Of a stretch of 64,000 bases of DNA, positions 43,651-53,072 are shown piece after piece (position 1 is the first letter of the stretch; every line of letters starts with the position of its first letter). Source of the DNA: Streptomyces regalis (lineage in GTDB: Bacteria; Actinomycetota; Actinomycetes; Streptomycetales; Streptomycetaceae); the NCBI RefSeq assembly GCF_001509475.1, contig NZ_LLZG01000360.1:1-64000 (forward strand). The letters are read 5' to 3'. The notes beneath the pieces are model-generated. The model was not told where the DNA came from. It did no database searches and saw only the letters and a list, made by a program, of their open reading frames with translations. Made by a program: the position numbers and the translations under genes.

Positions 43651-45102
43651 ATGTCCGAATCCCAGAAGGTGACCGGCCGGCCAAGTGCCACGCCACCAGG
43701 CGTGAACAGCGTCGACCGGTTCTTCAAGATCTCCGAACGGGGATCCACCTTCGCCCGTGAGATACGCGGCGGCTTCGCCACGTTCTTCACGATGGCCTAC
43801 ATCCTTGTCCTGAATCCCATCATCCTCGGCAGCGCGAAGGACAAGTTCGGCCACCAGTTGGATGCGGTCCAACTCACCACCGCCACCGCCCTGGTGGCCG
43901 CGGTCATGACGATCATCATGGGCGTCGGCGGCAACCTCCCGCTCGCACTCGCCGCCGGCCTGGGCCTCAATGCCGTGGTCGCCTTCCAGATCGCCCCGTT
44001 GATGGCCTGGGACGACGCGATGGGCCTGGTCGTCCTCGAAGGCCTGCTGATCTGTGTGCTCGTGCTCACCGGTCTGCGCGAGGCCGTCATGCACGCCATC
44101 CCGCAGCCGCTCAAGCAGGCGATCAGCGTGGGCATCGGCCTGTTCATCGCCTTCATCGGCTTCGTCGACGCCGGGTTCGTCAGCCGCATCCCGGACGCCG
44201 CGAACACCACCGTGCCGGTTCAGCTGGGCGGCACCGGCACGCTCACCGGGTGGCCGATCCTCGTCTTCTGTCTCGGAGTTCTGCTGACGATCGCCCTGCT
44301 CGCCCGCAAGGTGAAGGGCGCCATCCTGATCAGCATCGTCACCATGACGGTCGTCGCAATGATCATCAACTCGATCGCCGACATCAAGGCCTGGGGCCTG
44401 ACCACGCCGGCCTGGCCCGACAAGGTGCTCGACACCCCCGACTTCGGACTCCTCGGCGACTTCAGCCTGTTCGGCGCGTTCGGCGAGACCACGGCCATCA
44501 CCGTGGTGCTGCTGATCTTCACGCTGATCCTGTCCGACTTCTTCGACACCATGGGCACGGTCGTCGGCATCAGCGCGGAGGCGGGGCTGCTGGACGAGCA
44601 GGGCAAGGTGCCGGGCCTCGGCCGGGTGCTGCTGATCGACGGTGCGGCGGCGGTTGCGGGAGGTGCGGCCTCGTCGTCCTCCGCGACCTCCTACATCGAG
44701 TCGGCGGCGGGCGTCGGCGAGGGAGCGCGCACGGGCTTCTCCAACCTGATCACCGGCGGCATGTTCGCCCTGGCCCTCTTCCTGACCCCGCTGCTCACGA
44801 TCGTTCCGCTGCAGGCGGCGGCCCCCGCCCTGGTCGCCGTCGGCTTCCTGATGATGACCCAGGTCAAGCACATCGACTGGGACAAGTACGAGATCGCCAT
44901 CCCGGCGTTCCTGACCATCGCCGTGATGCCGTTCACGTACTCGATCACCAACGGCATCGGGGCGGGGTTCCTCGCCTACGTCGTGATCAAGGTGGTGCTC
45001 GGGAAGGCGAAGGAGATCCACTGGTTGCTGTGGGGGACCTCGGTGCTGTTCCTGGTGTACTTCGCCATCAACCCGATCGAGCAGGTTCTGGGCGTCAAGT
45101 AG
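43651..45102 (+). CDS. NCS2-family purine (guanine/hypoxanthine) permease, AzgA-like
   Basis: A 483-residue membrane protein with about 13 spans. The N-terminal FFKISERGSTFAREIRGG and FFTMAYILVLNP, the GAAAVAGGAASSSSATSYIE segment and ILSDFFDTMGTVVGIS are diagnostic of AzgA/PbuG-type permeases. It imports purine bases with protons. ATG at 43651 follows AAGGAGCG. The 259-bp leader has no gene. It converges on the PBP gene with a 12-bp gap. Confidence 0.9.
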   Translation: MSESQKVTGRPSATPPGVNSVDRFFKISERGSTFAREIRGGFATFFTMAYILVLNPIILGSAKDKFGHQLDAVQLTTATALVAAVMTIIMGVGGNLPLALAAGLGLNAVVAFQIAPLMAWDDAMGLVVLEGLLICVLVLTGLREAVMHAIPQPLKQAISVGIGLFIAFIGFVDAGFVSRIPDAANTTVPVQLGGTGTLTGWPILVFCLGVLLTIALLARKVKGAILISIVTMTVVAMIINSIADIKAWGLTTPAWPDKVLDTPDFGLLGDFSLFGAFGETTAITVVLLIFTLILSDFFDTMGTVVGISAEAGLLDEQGKVPGLGRVLLIDGAAAVAGGAASSSSATSYIESAAGVGEGARTGFSNLITGGMFALALFLTPLLTIVPLQAAAPALVAVGFLMMTQVKHIDWDKYEIAIPAFLTIAVMPFTYSITNGIGAGFLAYVVIKVVLGKAKEIHWLLWGTSVLFLVYFAINPIEQVLGVK

Positions 45103-45114
45103 CCCTGAGCAGCC

Positions 45115-46560
45115 CTAGTTCGCGAGTGCCGCCTCCATCACCTTCTTGGCCACGGGGGCGGCCAGCCCGTTGCCGCTGACCTCCGACCGCGCCGCGTTCG
45201 ACTGCTCCACGACCACCGCCACGGCGACCTCCTTGCCGTCGGCCTTCCCGTAGGAGGTGAACCAGGCGTACGGCGTCTTGCTGTTGTTCTCGCCGTGCTG
45301 GGCCGTGCCCGTCTTGCCGCCCACCGTCGCGCCCGAGATCTGCGCGTTCGTGCCCGTGCCCTTCTCGACGACCGTCTGCATGGCCGACTGGAGCTGCTCG
45401 GCGGTGTCGGAGCTGATGATCTCCTCGGTCCCGGCGCTGTCGTCGTAGTTCTCCAGAACGTCGCCGCCGCCGTCGGTGATCTGGGACACCATGTGCGGCG
45501 AGACCAGCTTGCCGTCGTTGGCTATGGCCGCCGACACCATGGCCATCTGCAGCGGGGTCGCGGTGACATCGAACTGGCCGATGCCGGACAGCGCGGTCTG
45601 CGCCCCGTCCATGCCGGAGGGGTACACGCTGGTGTACGCCCGCACCGGCACGTCCTGCTCCTCGTCGTTGAAGCCGAACTTCTCGGCCATCGCCCTGACC
45701 TTGTCCTGGCCCAGGTCGACGGCCAGGCTCCCGAAGACGTTGTTGCACGAGTACCGAAGGGCCACCCGGATCGAGGCGTTCTCGCACGGGGCCGACGGGT
45801 TCTCGTTGGTCAGCTTGTCGGTCGACTGGGGCAGCGGATACGGGTCCGGGCTGTCCGTCTTCTCGTCCACCGACGAGTACAGGCCGTCCTCCAGCGCGGC
45901 CGCCGCCACCACCAGCTTGAACGTCGAACCCGGCGGCAGCGGCTGGCGCAGCGCGCGGTTCGTCATCGGCTTGTCGGCGCTCTTGGTCAGCTGCTCCCAG
46001 ACGTCCTTGTCGCCCGTGGTGATCTTCGACGGGTCGTACGACGGGGTGGAGACGACCGCGAGGATCTTCCCCGTGGTGGGGTCGATCGCGACGGCGGCGC
46101 CCTTGTTGCCGCCGAGGGCGTCGTACGCCGCCTTCTGCACATCCGGGTCGATCGTCGTGATCACATTGCCGGGATCGGCCCGCTTGTCGGTGATCGTGTC
46201 CATCACGCTCTTGAGGCGGTTGTCGCTGCCGTCGAGCAGGTCCTGGTAGATGCCCTCCAACTGGGTGGCTCCGTACGCCTGCGAGCTGTAGCCGGTCACC
46301 GCCGCGTACAGCGCGCCGTCGGTGTACGTCCGCTTGTACGCGAGGTCACCGCTCTTCGTCGGCGCCGAGCCGGTGATGGCTTCGCCGCCCACGACGATGT
46401 TGCCGAGCGGCTCGCTGTACAGCGCGATCGTGTTCCGCCGGTTGTCCTTGTCGTTCGCGAGTGCCTGGCCTTCGTAGAACTGCACCCAGGTCGCCCTGAC
46501 CAGCAGAGCGAACACCAGCAGCAGCGCGAAGACGGACGCCCGCCTGATCGTCTTGTTCAT
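45115..46560 (-). CDS. class B penicillin-binding protein (transpeptidase, PbpA-like)
   Basis: A 481-residue peptidoglycan transpeptidase with one N-terminal membrane span (FALLLVFALLVRATW) and a pedestal region. The catalytic domain has the SxxK motif STFK (212-215, nucleophile Ser212), the SxN motif SCN (271-273) and KTGT (416-419). The length matches actinobacterial PbpA-type class B PBPs, one of several paralogs in Streptomyces. It is probably an accessory cell-wall enzyme, as no RodA/FtsW gene lies next to it here. Confidence 0.9.
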   Translation of the reverse strand: MNKTIRRASVFALLLVFALLVRATWVQFYEGQALANDKDNRRNTIALYSEPLGNIVVGGEAITGSAPTKSGDLAYKRTYTDGALYAAVTGYSSQAYGATQLEGIYQDLLDGSDNRLKSVMDTITDKRADPGNVITTIDPDVQKAAYDALGGNKGAAVAIDPTTGKILAVVSTPSYDPSKITTGDKDVWEQLTKSADKPMTNRALRQPLPPGSTFKLVVAAAALEDGLYSSVDEKTDSPDPYPLPQSTDKLTNENPSAPCENASIRVALRYSCNNVFGSLAVDLGQDKVRAMAEKFGFNDEEQDVPVRAYTSVYPSGMDGAQTALSGIGQFDVTATPLQMAMVSAAIANDGKLVSPHMVSQITDGGGDVLENYDDSAGTEEIISSDTAEQLQSAMQTVVEKGTGTNAQISGATVGGKTGTAQHGENNSKTPYAWFTSYGKADGKEVAVAVVVEQSNAARSEVSGNGLAAPVAKKVMEAALAN

Positions 46561-46614
46561 CCCGCTCAGGGAGACGATCAGGATGGGGCGGAACGTTCCC
46601 TTCCGCCTGTTTTC

Positions 46615-47274
46615 TCATCGCGCGTTCATGAAGCCCGCCTCGTACGCGGCGATCACGGCCTGCGTGCGGTCCCGGGTCCCGGTCTTCGCCAGCACCGCCG
46701 CGACGTGCGACTTCACGGTGGCCGGACCGACCTCCATGCGCCGCGCGATCTCCGCGTTGGTCAGCCCGGCCGCCATCAGCCGCAGCACCTCGCTCTCCCG
46801 GCCGGTGAGCTTCGCCACCCAGGCCGGCGGCGCGGGGTGCACGCGCGCGTGCTCGGTCGCCAGCGCCCGTACGGCCGACGGGAACAGCAACGTGTCGCTG
46901 TGCGCGACCAGCCGTACGGCCTGGACCAGCGCATCGGCGTCCGACCGCTTCAGCAGGAACCCGGCGGCGCCGGCGCGCAGGGCGTCGTACACGTAGGAGT
47001 CGTTCTCGAAGGTGGTCACGACGACGATCCGGGGCGGCTCGTCGAGGGTGGCGAGGATCTGCTCGGTGGCCCGGATACCGTCGATCTCCGGCATCCGTAC
47101 GTCCATGAGCACGACGTCCGGCCGCCGCTCCCGCACGGCGGACACGGCCTCGGCTCCGGTCGCCGCCTCGCCGACGACCTCCATGTCCGGCTCGGCCGAG
47201 AGGATGGCGCGCAGGGCGGTGCGGACCATGCGCTCGTCGTCGGCGAGGACGATGCGGATCGGGGGGCGGGTCAT
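46615..47274 (-). CDS. NarL/LuxR-type response regulator
   Basis: A 219-residue two-component regulator. The receiver domain has the acidic pair DDE (12-14), phosphoacceptor D58 (VVLMDVRMPEIDG) and a conserved Lys in FLLKRSDAD. The C-terminal LuxR HTH reads LTGRESEVLRLMAAGLTNAEIARRM. Its ATG overlaps the stop of the histidine kinase gene, so it is the cognate partner. The target genes are unknown; the adjacent membrane protein is the first candidate. Confidence 0.92.
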   Translation of the reverse strand: MTRPPIRIVLADDERMVRTALRAILSAEPDMEVVGEAATGAEAVSAVRERRPDVVLMDVRMPEIDGIRATEQILATLDEPPRIVVVTTFENDSYVYDALRAGAAGFLLKRSDADALVQAVRLVAHSDTLLFPSAVRALATEHARVHPAPPAWVAKLTGRESEVLRLMAAGLTNAEIARRMEVGPATVKSHVAAVLAKTGTRDRTQAVIAAYEAGFMNAR

Positions 47275-48530
47275 ACCGGTCCTCTCATGGGCAGTCGTAC
47301 GTGCAGCCGCCAGATGCCGTCCGCCGGCCCCGCCTCCGTCGTGCCGCCCAGCAGGCGCGTGCGGTCGGCGATGCCCCGCAGGCCGTGACCGCCACCGGGG
47401 CGGCAGACGGGGGAGGGGCCCAGGGGGTTCTCGACGGTGATCTCCAGTCGGCTGTCGGCGATCTCGATCCGCAGGGTCACCGTGACCTTCCCGCCTGCGT
47501 GCTTGAGGACGTTGCTCAACCCCTCCTGCACGATGCGATAGGCCTCCCGGGACAGGACCGGAGGCAGCGCCTCGGGGTCGGCGGCGACCGTGGCCGTGAC
47601 GCGCAGCCCGCACGCGCGCGTGCGGCGCAGCAGGCCGTCGAGGTCGGCGGCGAGGGTGGGCGCCGGGGCCGTACCGGGTGCGTCGCCGTCTCTCAACACG
47701 CCCAGGACGGCGTCCAGTTCACCGACCGTGCGCCGGGTGGTGTCCTCGATCGCGGCGAGGGCCTCACGGACGAACTCCGGGTCGCTGTCGAGGACTCGGC
47801 GGGCCGCGCTCGCCTGGAGGGTGACGGCGCTCAGGGCGTGGCCGACAGAGTCGTGCAGCTCGCGCGCGAGCCGGTTGCGCACGGCGAGGTCGGCGGCGCG
47901 TGCCTCGGCCGCCGCGAGCCGGTCCTCGGGCGTGGGCCCGAGCAGCGCGGGCGCCCAGCGGGCGAGGAGCGCGCCGGAGACGGCCGCGCACGCCGCGAGC
48001 GCGGCCAGGATCGCCACGCCCGCGACCGGCGCGAGCGCGAACACCCACGTGTGGTCGAGCGCGGCGGGCAGCTCGAGCCAACCGCGGTTCAGGACGGCGA
48101 TGACCGGTAGGGCGACGAGGAAGCCGGCGAACGGCGGCACCGCGAGCGACATCCCCGCGATGATCCCGCCGAACCCGAGGTGCAGCGTGAACCAGGCCGC
48201 CGTACGGCCCTTCGCCGCCCGCGTCCGGGCGGGGCCGTAGGCAAGCCGGTCCGGGTCGACGCCGCACAGCCAGCGCACGGCGCCCGACTCCAGCGGCCGG
48301 GTCAGCGGGAACAGCGAGGTGAGCGCGGCGAGAGGCAACCCGACGCCGAAGGAGAGGAGTTGGAGCGGGAAATCGTTGAAGGCGTACCGGGAGTCGGTCG
48401 CCGGGCCGATGATGGTCTCGCCGACCAAGACGTACGGCATGGCGAGCGCGCCGCCGAGGATCAGATGGATCCAGCGCCGGCGCGCCCGCCGCCCGAACAG
48501 CAGCCGGAGGAACCGCAGATGTCCGCTCAC
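47271..48530 (-). CDS. sensor histidine kinase, HisKA_3 type
   Basis: A 419-residue membrane kinase with about four to six N-terminal spans and no large extracellular loop. The dimerisation/phosphoacceptor helix is NRLARELHDSVGHALSAV (His226), and the HATPase part has EGLSNVLKHAGG and the GGGHGLRGI loop. This architecture is typical of NarL-linked kinases sensing membrane or envelope conditions. GTG start. The gene overlaps its neighbours on both sides: the membrane-protein gene upstream and the response-regulator gene downstream. Confidence 0.9.
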   Translation of the reverse strand: MSGHLRFLRLLFGRRARRRWIHLILGGALAMPYVLVGETIIGPATDSRYAFNDFPLQLLSFGVGLPLAALTSLFPLTRPLESGAVRWLCGVDPDRLAYGPARTRAAKGRTAAWFTLHLGFGGIIAGMSLAVPPFAGFLVALPVIAVLNRGWLELPAALDHTWVFALAPVAGVAILAALAACAAVSGALLARWAPALLGPTPEDRLAAAEARAADLAVRNRLARELHDSVGHALSAVTLQASAARRVLDSDPEFVREALAAIEDTTRRTVGELDAVLGVLRDGDAPGTAPAPTLAADLDGLLRRTRACGLRVTATVAADPEALPPVLSREAYRIVQEGLSNVLKHAGGKVTVTLRIEIADSRLEITVENPLGPSPVCRPGGGHGLRGIADRTRLLGGTTEAGPADGIWRLHVRLPMRGPV

Positions 48531-49534
48531 GCCGGCCGCTTCACCGCGGAACGCTCTGCCAGGAAGTAGGCGCCGACGGTGGCGACCAGGATGCCGACGA
48601 TCATCTGGCCAGCGTAGGTCAGGCTCATCAGCGGTGTGGCCCGGCCGGCGATGTCGTCCGGCCCACCCAGCGAGGCCAGCGCCAGCCAGCCGCCCCAGCA
48701 GGTGACGGCACCCGAGCCGACCCAGGCCAGGGTGAGCGGCACCTTGACGGGCAGGGCCCGGCCGAGGCGGAAGGCGAGCATGCAGCCGCCGGTGACGGCG
48801 GCGAGGAGGAAGACGGCGTACACGGTCTCCAGGGTGTAGAAGTCACTGGTCCGCTCCGTCACCCGGCCTTCGCTCATCCCCGCCGTCGCACCGCAGGCCC
48901 ACAGCAGGTGCATGGTGAGCGGGAACAGCGCCAGGATCCCCGCGGCGACGGCGCTCACCCGCTGGGCGGCCCCGATGACACCCACCGGCAGCTCCCACAC
49001 CAGACCCCGCCACAGATGCCCCCACCGGTCCCGGGCATACAGCGCGAACAGTGTGCCCAGGGCGATCCCCTGCGCGATGAACCCGCTGTACACGACCCCG
49101 AACACCCACTCGTCCAGGAAGGCTTCACCGCCGCCCGAGCTCGTCTTCGTGCTGCCCCCGAGGGCCCGCACCACGAGTTGCAGCGGGAACCCGGTCATGA
49201 TCGGGGTGAGCAGCCCGGTGGCGACCCACACCGGGAACGCCAGCAGCCACGCGGGCACCCGGAGCCCCCAGGGCCTGGTCAGCACCAGCGCGAGCACGAT
49301 CACCGCACTGTCCAGCAGCACCGAGATGCTGTTGACGACCGCCATGGACACCCGGTGGTCCAGCAGCCCGCTGTCCTCGGGGATCCCGATGTGGCTCCCG
49401 GCGACCCACGCGATCTTGAGCGAGAGATACGGCACGCAGGAGACGACGGCGACGGCGCGCAGGATCCAACGGGTCCGGCTGAGCGGGGCGGAAGCGCCGA
49501 CGACGGGGCCGGCGGGAGCGAGTGACTGCGTCAT
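48527..49534 (-). CDS. polytopic membrane protein co-encoded with two-component system
   Basis: A 335-residue integral membrane protein with about eight hydrophobic spans (for example ILRAVAVVSCVPYLSLKIAW and SAVIVLALVLTRPWGLRVP). It has no recognisable transporter or enzyme motif. The four-base overlap with the kinase gene suggests that it is part of the same signalling unit, perhaps a sensor accessory. Streptomyces often carry such proteins beside HisKA_3 kinases. Function unknown. Confidence 0.75.
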   Translation of the reverse strand: MTQSLAPAGPVVGASAPLSRTRWILRAVAVVSCVPYLSLKIAWVAGSHIGIPEDSGLLDHRVSMAVVNSISVLLDSAVIVLALVLTRPWGLRVPAWLLAFPVWVATGLLTPIMTGFPLQLVVRALGGSTKTSSGGGEAFLDEWVFGVVYSGFIAQGIALGTLFALYARDRWGHLWRGLVWELPVGVIGAAQRVSAVAAGILALFPLTMHLLWACGATAGMSEGRVTERTSDFYTLETVYAVFLLAAVTGGCMLAFRLGRALPVKVPLTLAWVGSGAVTCWGGWLALASLGGPDDIAGRATPLMSLTYAGQMIVGILVATVGAYFLAERSAVKRPA

Positions 49535-49724
49535 GCGTCCACGCTCCCGCGCCCACCTCGGAGGGCACCTCCTGCGCGCCGACGATCTGTCTCCCTCGGA
49601 CGGGGGAGACGGGGATCAGCCCTTCAGGGTCAGGACCAGTTCGTCGATCTCCCTGCCCCGGGCGTTCGCGAAGCCCGTCGCCCTCGGAGCCCTCGGCGAG
49701 GCTGGTCTTGTTTCGCATGGACCG

Positions 49725-50199
49725 TCAACTGCCGCCGGAGGCACCGCTGTTACGGCACGTTCCGGCCACGTGGCAGACGTACTTGCCCATGACCGGTCCG
49801 TCCGCACAGCCGACCACGTCCATGATCCGCTGACAGTCCTCGGGCCGGCGTCCGAGTCGAGGCCGCGTTCACGGTGCGGGACCAGCAGCACCGTACGGCC
49901 TGCGACCTGGCCTGCGGAGGGAGACCGCGCCGCTTCCTTCGTGGCCTCGACGTGCAGTTGCTCGGCCGGCCGGCGCGCGACCGCTCGGCGATGGCCAACT
50001 CCTCCGGTTCAGCCCGACGGGCAGTGATCAGTTCTGGCAGGCCCGGTTCCACGTCCTCGGCCACCTCGCGCCCCCCACATCGGCGAACCCGCGAATCCGT
50101 GACCGTCGACGCGTCAGACGATCTTGAGCTCCGGCAACCGCCGCGACCAGCACGGCGCGAGCGAGGGCGAGCCGGCCGATGGCTGGGCGGTCGGGACTG
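49725..50199 (-). pseudogene. degraded coding region, family not recognised
   Basis: Read leftward, consecutive protein-like stretches appear in shifting frames: DRPAIGRLALARAVLVAAV, then ELITARRAEPEELAIAERSR, then a VAGRTVLLVPHRERGLD frame, and finally PEDCQRIMDVVGCADGP followed by KYVCHVAGTC and a GASGGS end at 49725. The last piece resembles a winged-helix segment. The frame breaks suggest a decayed gene. The 190 bp between it and the membrane-protein start (49535-49724) also end in a short protein-like tail (GREIDELVLTLKG) but hold no intact gene. Confidence 0.4.
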
Positions 50200-50706
50200 T
50201 CATCGATCACCGTGCGCCTCGGCCGGGCCCCGGTCTCGGCGGACGAGGGCGCGGCGGGCGGCGCGGTCCACCATCATCAGGCCCCGGGAGCGGCCCAGCG
50301 GGCGCAGCGCTCGCTGGAAGGGCGTGGACCAGGGCTGGCGCAGACCGCCGAGCACCGCGAACCGGGTTCCGGAGCCCTCCGAGACGGCCGCCATGCCGCC
50401 CACCACATAGCGGCTCTGCATGAGACACCACCCGGTCTGCAGCAGGACGTCGAAGCGGGCTCTGTGCCCCAAGGGGCCGTACGCCCAGGCCAGCTGCCGG
50501 TCCTCGGAGGTCGGGTAACAGCGGAACGCGCGCAGCGTCGGGACCAGATGGGGCAGTTCGTGCTCCAGGTCGCCGGCGACGGCCCACACCTCCGTGAACG
50601 GCAGGTCCAGGTGGGCGTCCGCGTACATGACGGCGTGCAGTCCCCCCGCCAGGACGCGCAGACGCCGGACCGGGTCGAGTTCGGCCGTCGGCCAGTTGGA
50701 GTTCAT
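50200..50706 (-). CDS. SRPBCC-fold protein paired with ECF sigma factor (module 1)
   Basis: A 168-residue protein with the START/polyketide-cyclase-like SRPBCC pattern: an N-terminal helix (PTAELDPVRRLRVLAGG), then YADAHLDLPFTEVWAVAGDL, a beta-rich middle (ARFDVLLQTGWCLMQSRYVVGG) and a basic tail. ATG at 50706 overlaps the sigma-factor stop (ATGA). It is clearly homologous to the protein at 53939. The SRPBCC pocket could bind a hydrophobic ligand, so a ligand-sensing partner of the sigma factor or a cyclase-type enzyme are both possible. Confidence 0.75.
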   Translation of the reverse strand: MNSNWPTAELDPVRRLRVLAGGLHAVMYADAHLDLPFTEVWAVAGDLEHELPHLVPTLRAFRCYPTSEDRQLAWAYGPLGHRARFDVLLQTGWCLMQSRYVVGGMAAVSEGSGTRFAVLGGLRQPWSTPFQRALRPLGRSRGLMMVDRAARRALVRRDRGPAEAHGDR

Positions 50707-51269
50707 CGCGGCCACGCCTTTCGGAAGCTGTGTCGGGCCCGGTGCAGACGGGACTTCATCGTGCCCGAGGAGATGTTGAGGATTTCACTCGCCGACCGCT
50801 CGTCCAGGCCTTCCAGTTCCCGCAGAACCAGGACCGCGCGGTGTTCGGTGGACATGCGCCGCAGGACGTCCCGTACGTCCACGGCGAGTTCGGGGCTGCG
50901 CGGCCAGGCGATGTCGTCGAACTCGCACACCGGCGTCTCACGCTCCGCCCTGCGCGCCACGCGCACCGCCTCCCGCACGGTGATCGTGCGCACCCAGGCA
51001 TACAGGGCGCGCGGATCCTGGAGCCGGGGCAGCCCCTGGAAGACCGCGATCAGCGCCTCCTGGACGGCGTCGGCGCTGTTGTTGAGGGCGATCGGCCGGC
51101 ACAGCCTGCTGACATACGGGGTGAGCAGGCTCAGCAGGTCGTTGAGAGCCATCGCGTCACCGGACTGGGCAGTCCGGACAAGGGGGGCTGCCGCGGCCCA
51201 CGGGTCCTCCTGGGCGACCTGCGGGGGAGCCGGGTCCTGTCGCAGGGTGCCCGCTCGAGCCGTGTTCAT
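50703..51269 (-). CDS. ECF-type RNA polymerase sigma factor (module 1)
   Basis: A 188-residue sigma factor with region 2 (LLSLLTPYVSRLCRPIALNN, AVQEALIAVFQGLPRLQDP, YAWVRTITVREAVR) and region 4 (LRRMSTEHRAVLVLRELEGL, SASEILNISSGTMKSRLHRA). ATG at 51269 has GGGAGGAG upstream. It is co-translated with the SRPBCC gene and is a paralog of the sigma factor at 53429. A GGAGTGCCT-N12-TCCTCC sequence facing this gene at 51345-51371 may be an auto-promoter. Probably a cluster-situated regulator. Confidence 0.87.
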   Translation of the reverse strand: MNTARAGTLRQDPAPPQVAQEDPWAAAAPLVRTAQSGDAMALNDLLSLLTPYVSRLCRPIALNNSADAVQEALIAVFQGLPRLQDPRALYAWVRTITVREAVRVARRAERETPVCEFDDIAWPRSPELAVDVRDVLRRMSTEHRAVLVLRELEGLDERSASEILNISSGTMKSRLHRARHSFRKAWPR

Positions 51270-51344
51270 CTGCTGTTCTCCTCCCTTGCTCGGCGACGCT
51301 CCAGCGGCACCAAGGCGGCGTCGGTGTGGGAGCTTCGGTGGGAA

Positions 51345-51371
51345 GGAGGAGCGGCAGCGGCCAGGCACTCC
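51345..51371 (-). promoter_or_regulatory. weaker copy of the shared bipartite promoter motif, facing sigma gene
   Basis: On the minus strand GGAGTGCCT, a 12-bp spacer and TCCTCC match the motif GGAGTGCAT-N12-GCCTCT at 8 of 9 and 4 of 6 positions. It ends about 75 bp upstream of the first sigma-factor start and lies back-to-back with the perfect copy at 51412. Confidence 0.4.
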
Positions 51372-51411
51372 CGCATTTCGCGAACTGGCGTGAACTGATG
51401 TGGGCGGCCGG

Positions 51412-51438
51412 GGAGTGCATGGGCTGTCACGCGCCTCT
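51412..51438 (+). promoter_or_regulatory. shared bipartite promoter motif upstream of carboxylesterase
   Basis: GGAGTGCAT (51412-51420), 12 bp, then GCCTCT (51433-51438), 80 bp before the esterase start. The same two boxes with the same spacing recur at 54569 and 60448. Beyond the boxes, ACGTCGGA six bases downstream is nearly repeated in the copy at 60448 (ATGTCGGA). It is likely an ECF-sigma promoter. Confidence 0.65.
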
Positions 51439-51518
51439 ACTCGGACGTCGGAGATGCCCGCCGTGGCGGCCTGATACCGGGCCGCCGCGGCATCCGAGCG
51501 TGGGAGGAGGAAGGGCAC

Positions 51519-53072
51519 GTGCCGAGGGATTCGCGCGTCGAGGCGCGTACCGAGCGGGGTCGGGTGTCCGGCCGGATGGAGCCGGTTGACGGACCGAGCG
51601 GAGGCTGCGCACGGGTGGCCGCCTTCCGCGGCATCCCGTTCGCGAGACCGCCGTTCGGCGCCCTGCGGTTCGCCGCGCCCGAGCCGCCCGAGGCGTGGGA
51701 CGGCGTACGCCGGGCGACGGAGTTCGGTCCGGCGGTGCCGCAGTACGACCGGATGAACCCGGTGGGCCCGGCCGCGGACAGCGCGGACCCGGCCCCCGAC
51801 TGCCTGACCGTCAATGTGTGGTCGCCGGACCCCGGCGCGGCCGGACTGCCGGTGATGGTGTGGTTCTACGGCGGCGCCTATGTCTTCGGGCACGCCGGTG
51901 ACCCCGTGTACGACGGTTCTCTGCCGGCCGCCGGGGGAGTCGTCGTGGTGACCTTCAACTACCGCGTCGGCATGGAGGGGTTCGGGCACATCGCCGGAGC
52001 CCCCGCCAACCGGGGCCTGCTCGACCAGATCGCCGCGCTGCGCTGGGTCCAGGAGAACATCGCCGCGTTCGGGGGCGACCCGGCGCGGGTCACGGTCTTC
52101 GGCGAGTCGGCCGGAGCCGGGTCGATAGCGGCGCTGCTGGCCACCGACGCGGCGGCCGGCCTGCTGCGTCGAGCCGTGGCGCAGAGCGTGCCCGGCTCGT
52201 ACCTCACCCCGGCCCTCGCAGCCGATGTCGCGTCCGCCGTGGCCGCGCGGCTGGGCCGGGCCGCCACGGCGGACGCGCTGCGCACGACGGACCCCGCGGC
52301 GCTGGTGCGGGCGGCCGAGGAGGTGTTCGCCGACCGGGAGAAGCAGGCGGACCGCTGGGGCGCCCTGGCCCATGCGGAGACCGTGTTCTCCCCGGTCGTC
52401 GACGGCGTGATGCCGGCCTGTGTCCCGTGGGACGCGGTCGAGCGCGGCGCCGCCCGCGGGATCGACCTGCTGCTGGGGTGGAATCGCGACGAGTACCGGC
52501 TGTTCATGGCCAAGCGGGGCGAGTTCGGCAGGGTGGACGAGCAGCGCGCCGGGTGGGCTCTGGAGGTCTTCGGCGCCGCGGTGGGCGGCGAGCGCGCCTA
52601 CCGGGACGCCTGTCCCGGGCTCGGCGCGGAGGAGCTGTATGAGCGGGTGTGCTCCGACTGGCTGTGCCGGGTGCCCACGCTGCTCCTGCTGGAGGCGCAG
52701 GCCGCCGCGGGCGGACGGGCCTTCGCCTACGAACTGGGCTGGCCCGCGCCCGTGTTCGGCGGCCGGCTCGGCGCCTGCCACGGCCTCGACGTACCGCTCG
52801 TCCTCGGCACCCTGGACGCGCCGACGGCCCGGCGGATGCTGGGGCCCGGGCCGTCGGCGGAGGCGGCGGAGCTGTCCCGCCGGATGCGCGCGGCCTGGGT
52901 ACGGTTCGCCGAGACCGGGGATCCGGGCTGGCCCGCCTATGGCACGGGCGGCAGGCCGACGAGGATATACGACCGGAATGACACGCTGGCCGAGGATCCT
53001 CTGCGGCCGTCCCGTGAACTCTGGGAAAGAACGGGATTCAAGGTTTTGGGTCTTGAATCTGCCGATGGATAG
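51519..53072 (+). CDS. type B carboxylesterase
   Basis: A 517-residue alpha/beta-hydrolase without a signal peptide. Family blocks are FRGIPFARPPFGALRFAAP, DCLTVNVW, the nucleophile elbow FGESAGAGS (Ser197) and GACHGLDVPLVLG with the catalytic His. The oxyanion region reads FYGGAY rather than HGGG, a small variation seen in some members. GTG at 51519. It sits between the two sigma/SRPBCC modules and has its own copy of the shared promoter motif. It may cleave or transfer an ester in the product of the neighbouring biosynthetic genes. Confidence 0.87.
   Translation: MPRDSRVEARTERGRVSGRMEPVDGPSGGCARVAAFRGIPFARPPFGALRFAAPEPPEAWDGVRRATEFGPAVPQYDRMNPVGPAADSADPAPDCLTVNVWSPDPGAAGLPVMVWFYGGAYVFGHAGDPVYDGSLPAAGGVVVVTFNYRVGMEGFGHIAGAPANRGLLDQIAALRWVQENIAAFGGDPARVTVFGESAGAGSIAALLATDAAAGLLRRAVAQSVPGSYLTPALAADVASAVAARLGRAATADALRTTDPAALVRAAEEVFADREKQADRWGALAHAETVFSPVVDGVMPACVPWDAVERGAARGIDLLLGWNRDEYRLFMAKRGEFGRVDEQRAGWALEVFGAAVGGERAYRDACPGLGAEELYERVCSDWLCRVPTLLLLEAQAAAGGRAFAYELGWPAPVFGGRLGACHGLDVPLVLGTLDAPTARRMLGPGPSAEAAELSRRMRAAWVRFAETGDPGWPAYGTGGRPTRIYDRNDTLAEDPLRPSRELWERTGFKVLGLESADG

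Noticed and set aside
43447..45021. 524-codon leftward open frame opposite the purine permease
   Set aside because: Asp/His/Gly/Arg-rich antisense frame; the plus strand encodes an unmistakable NCS2 permease.
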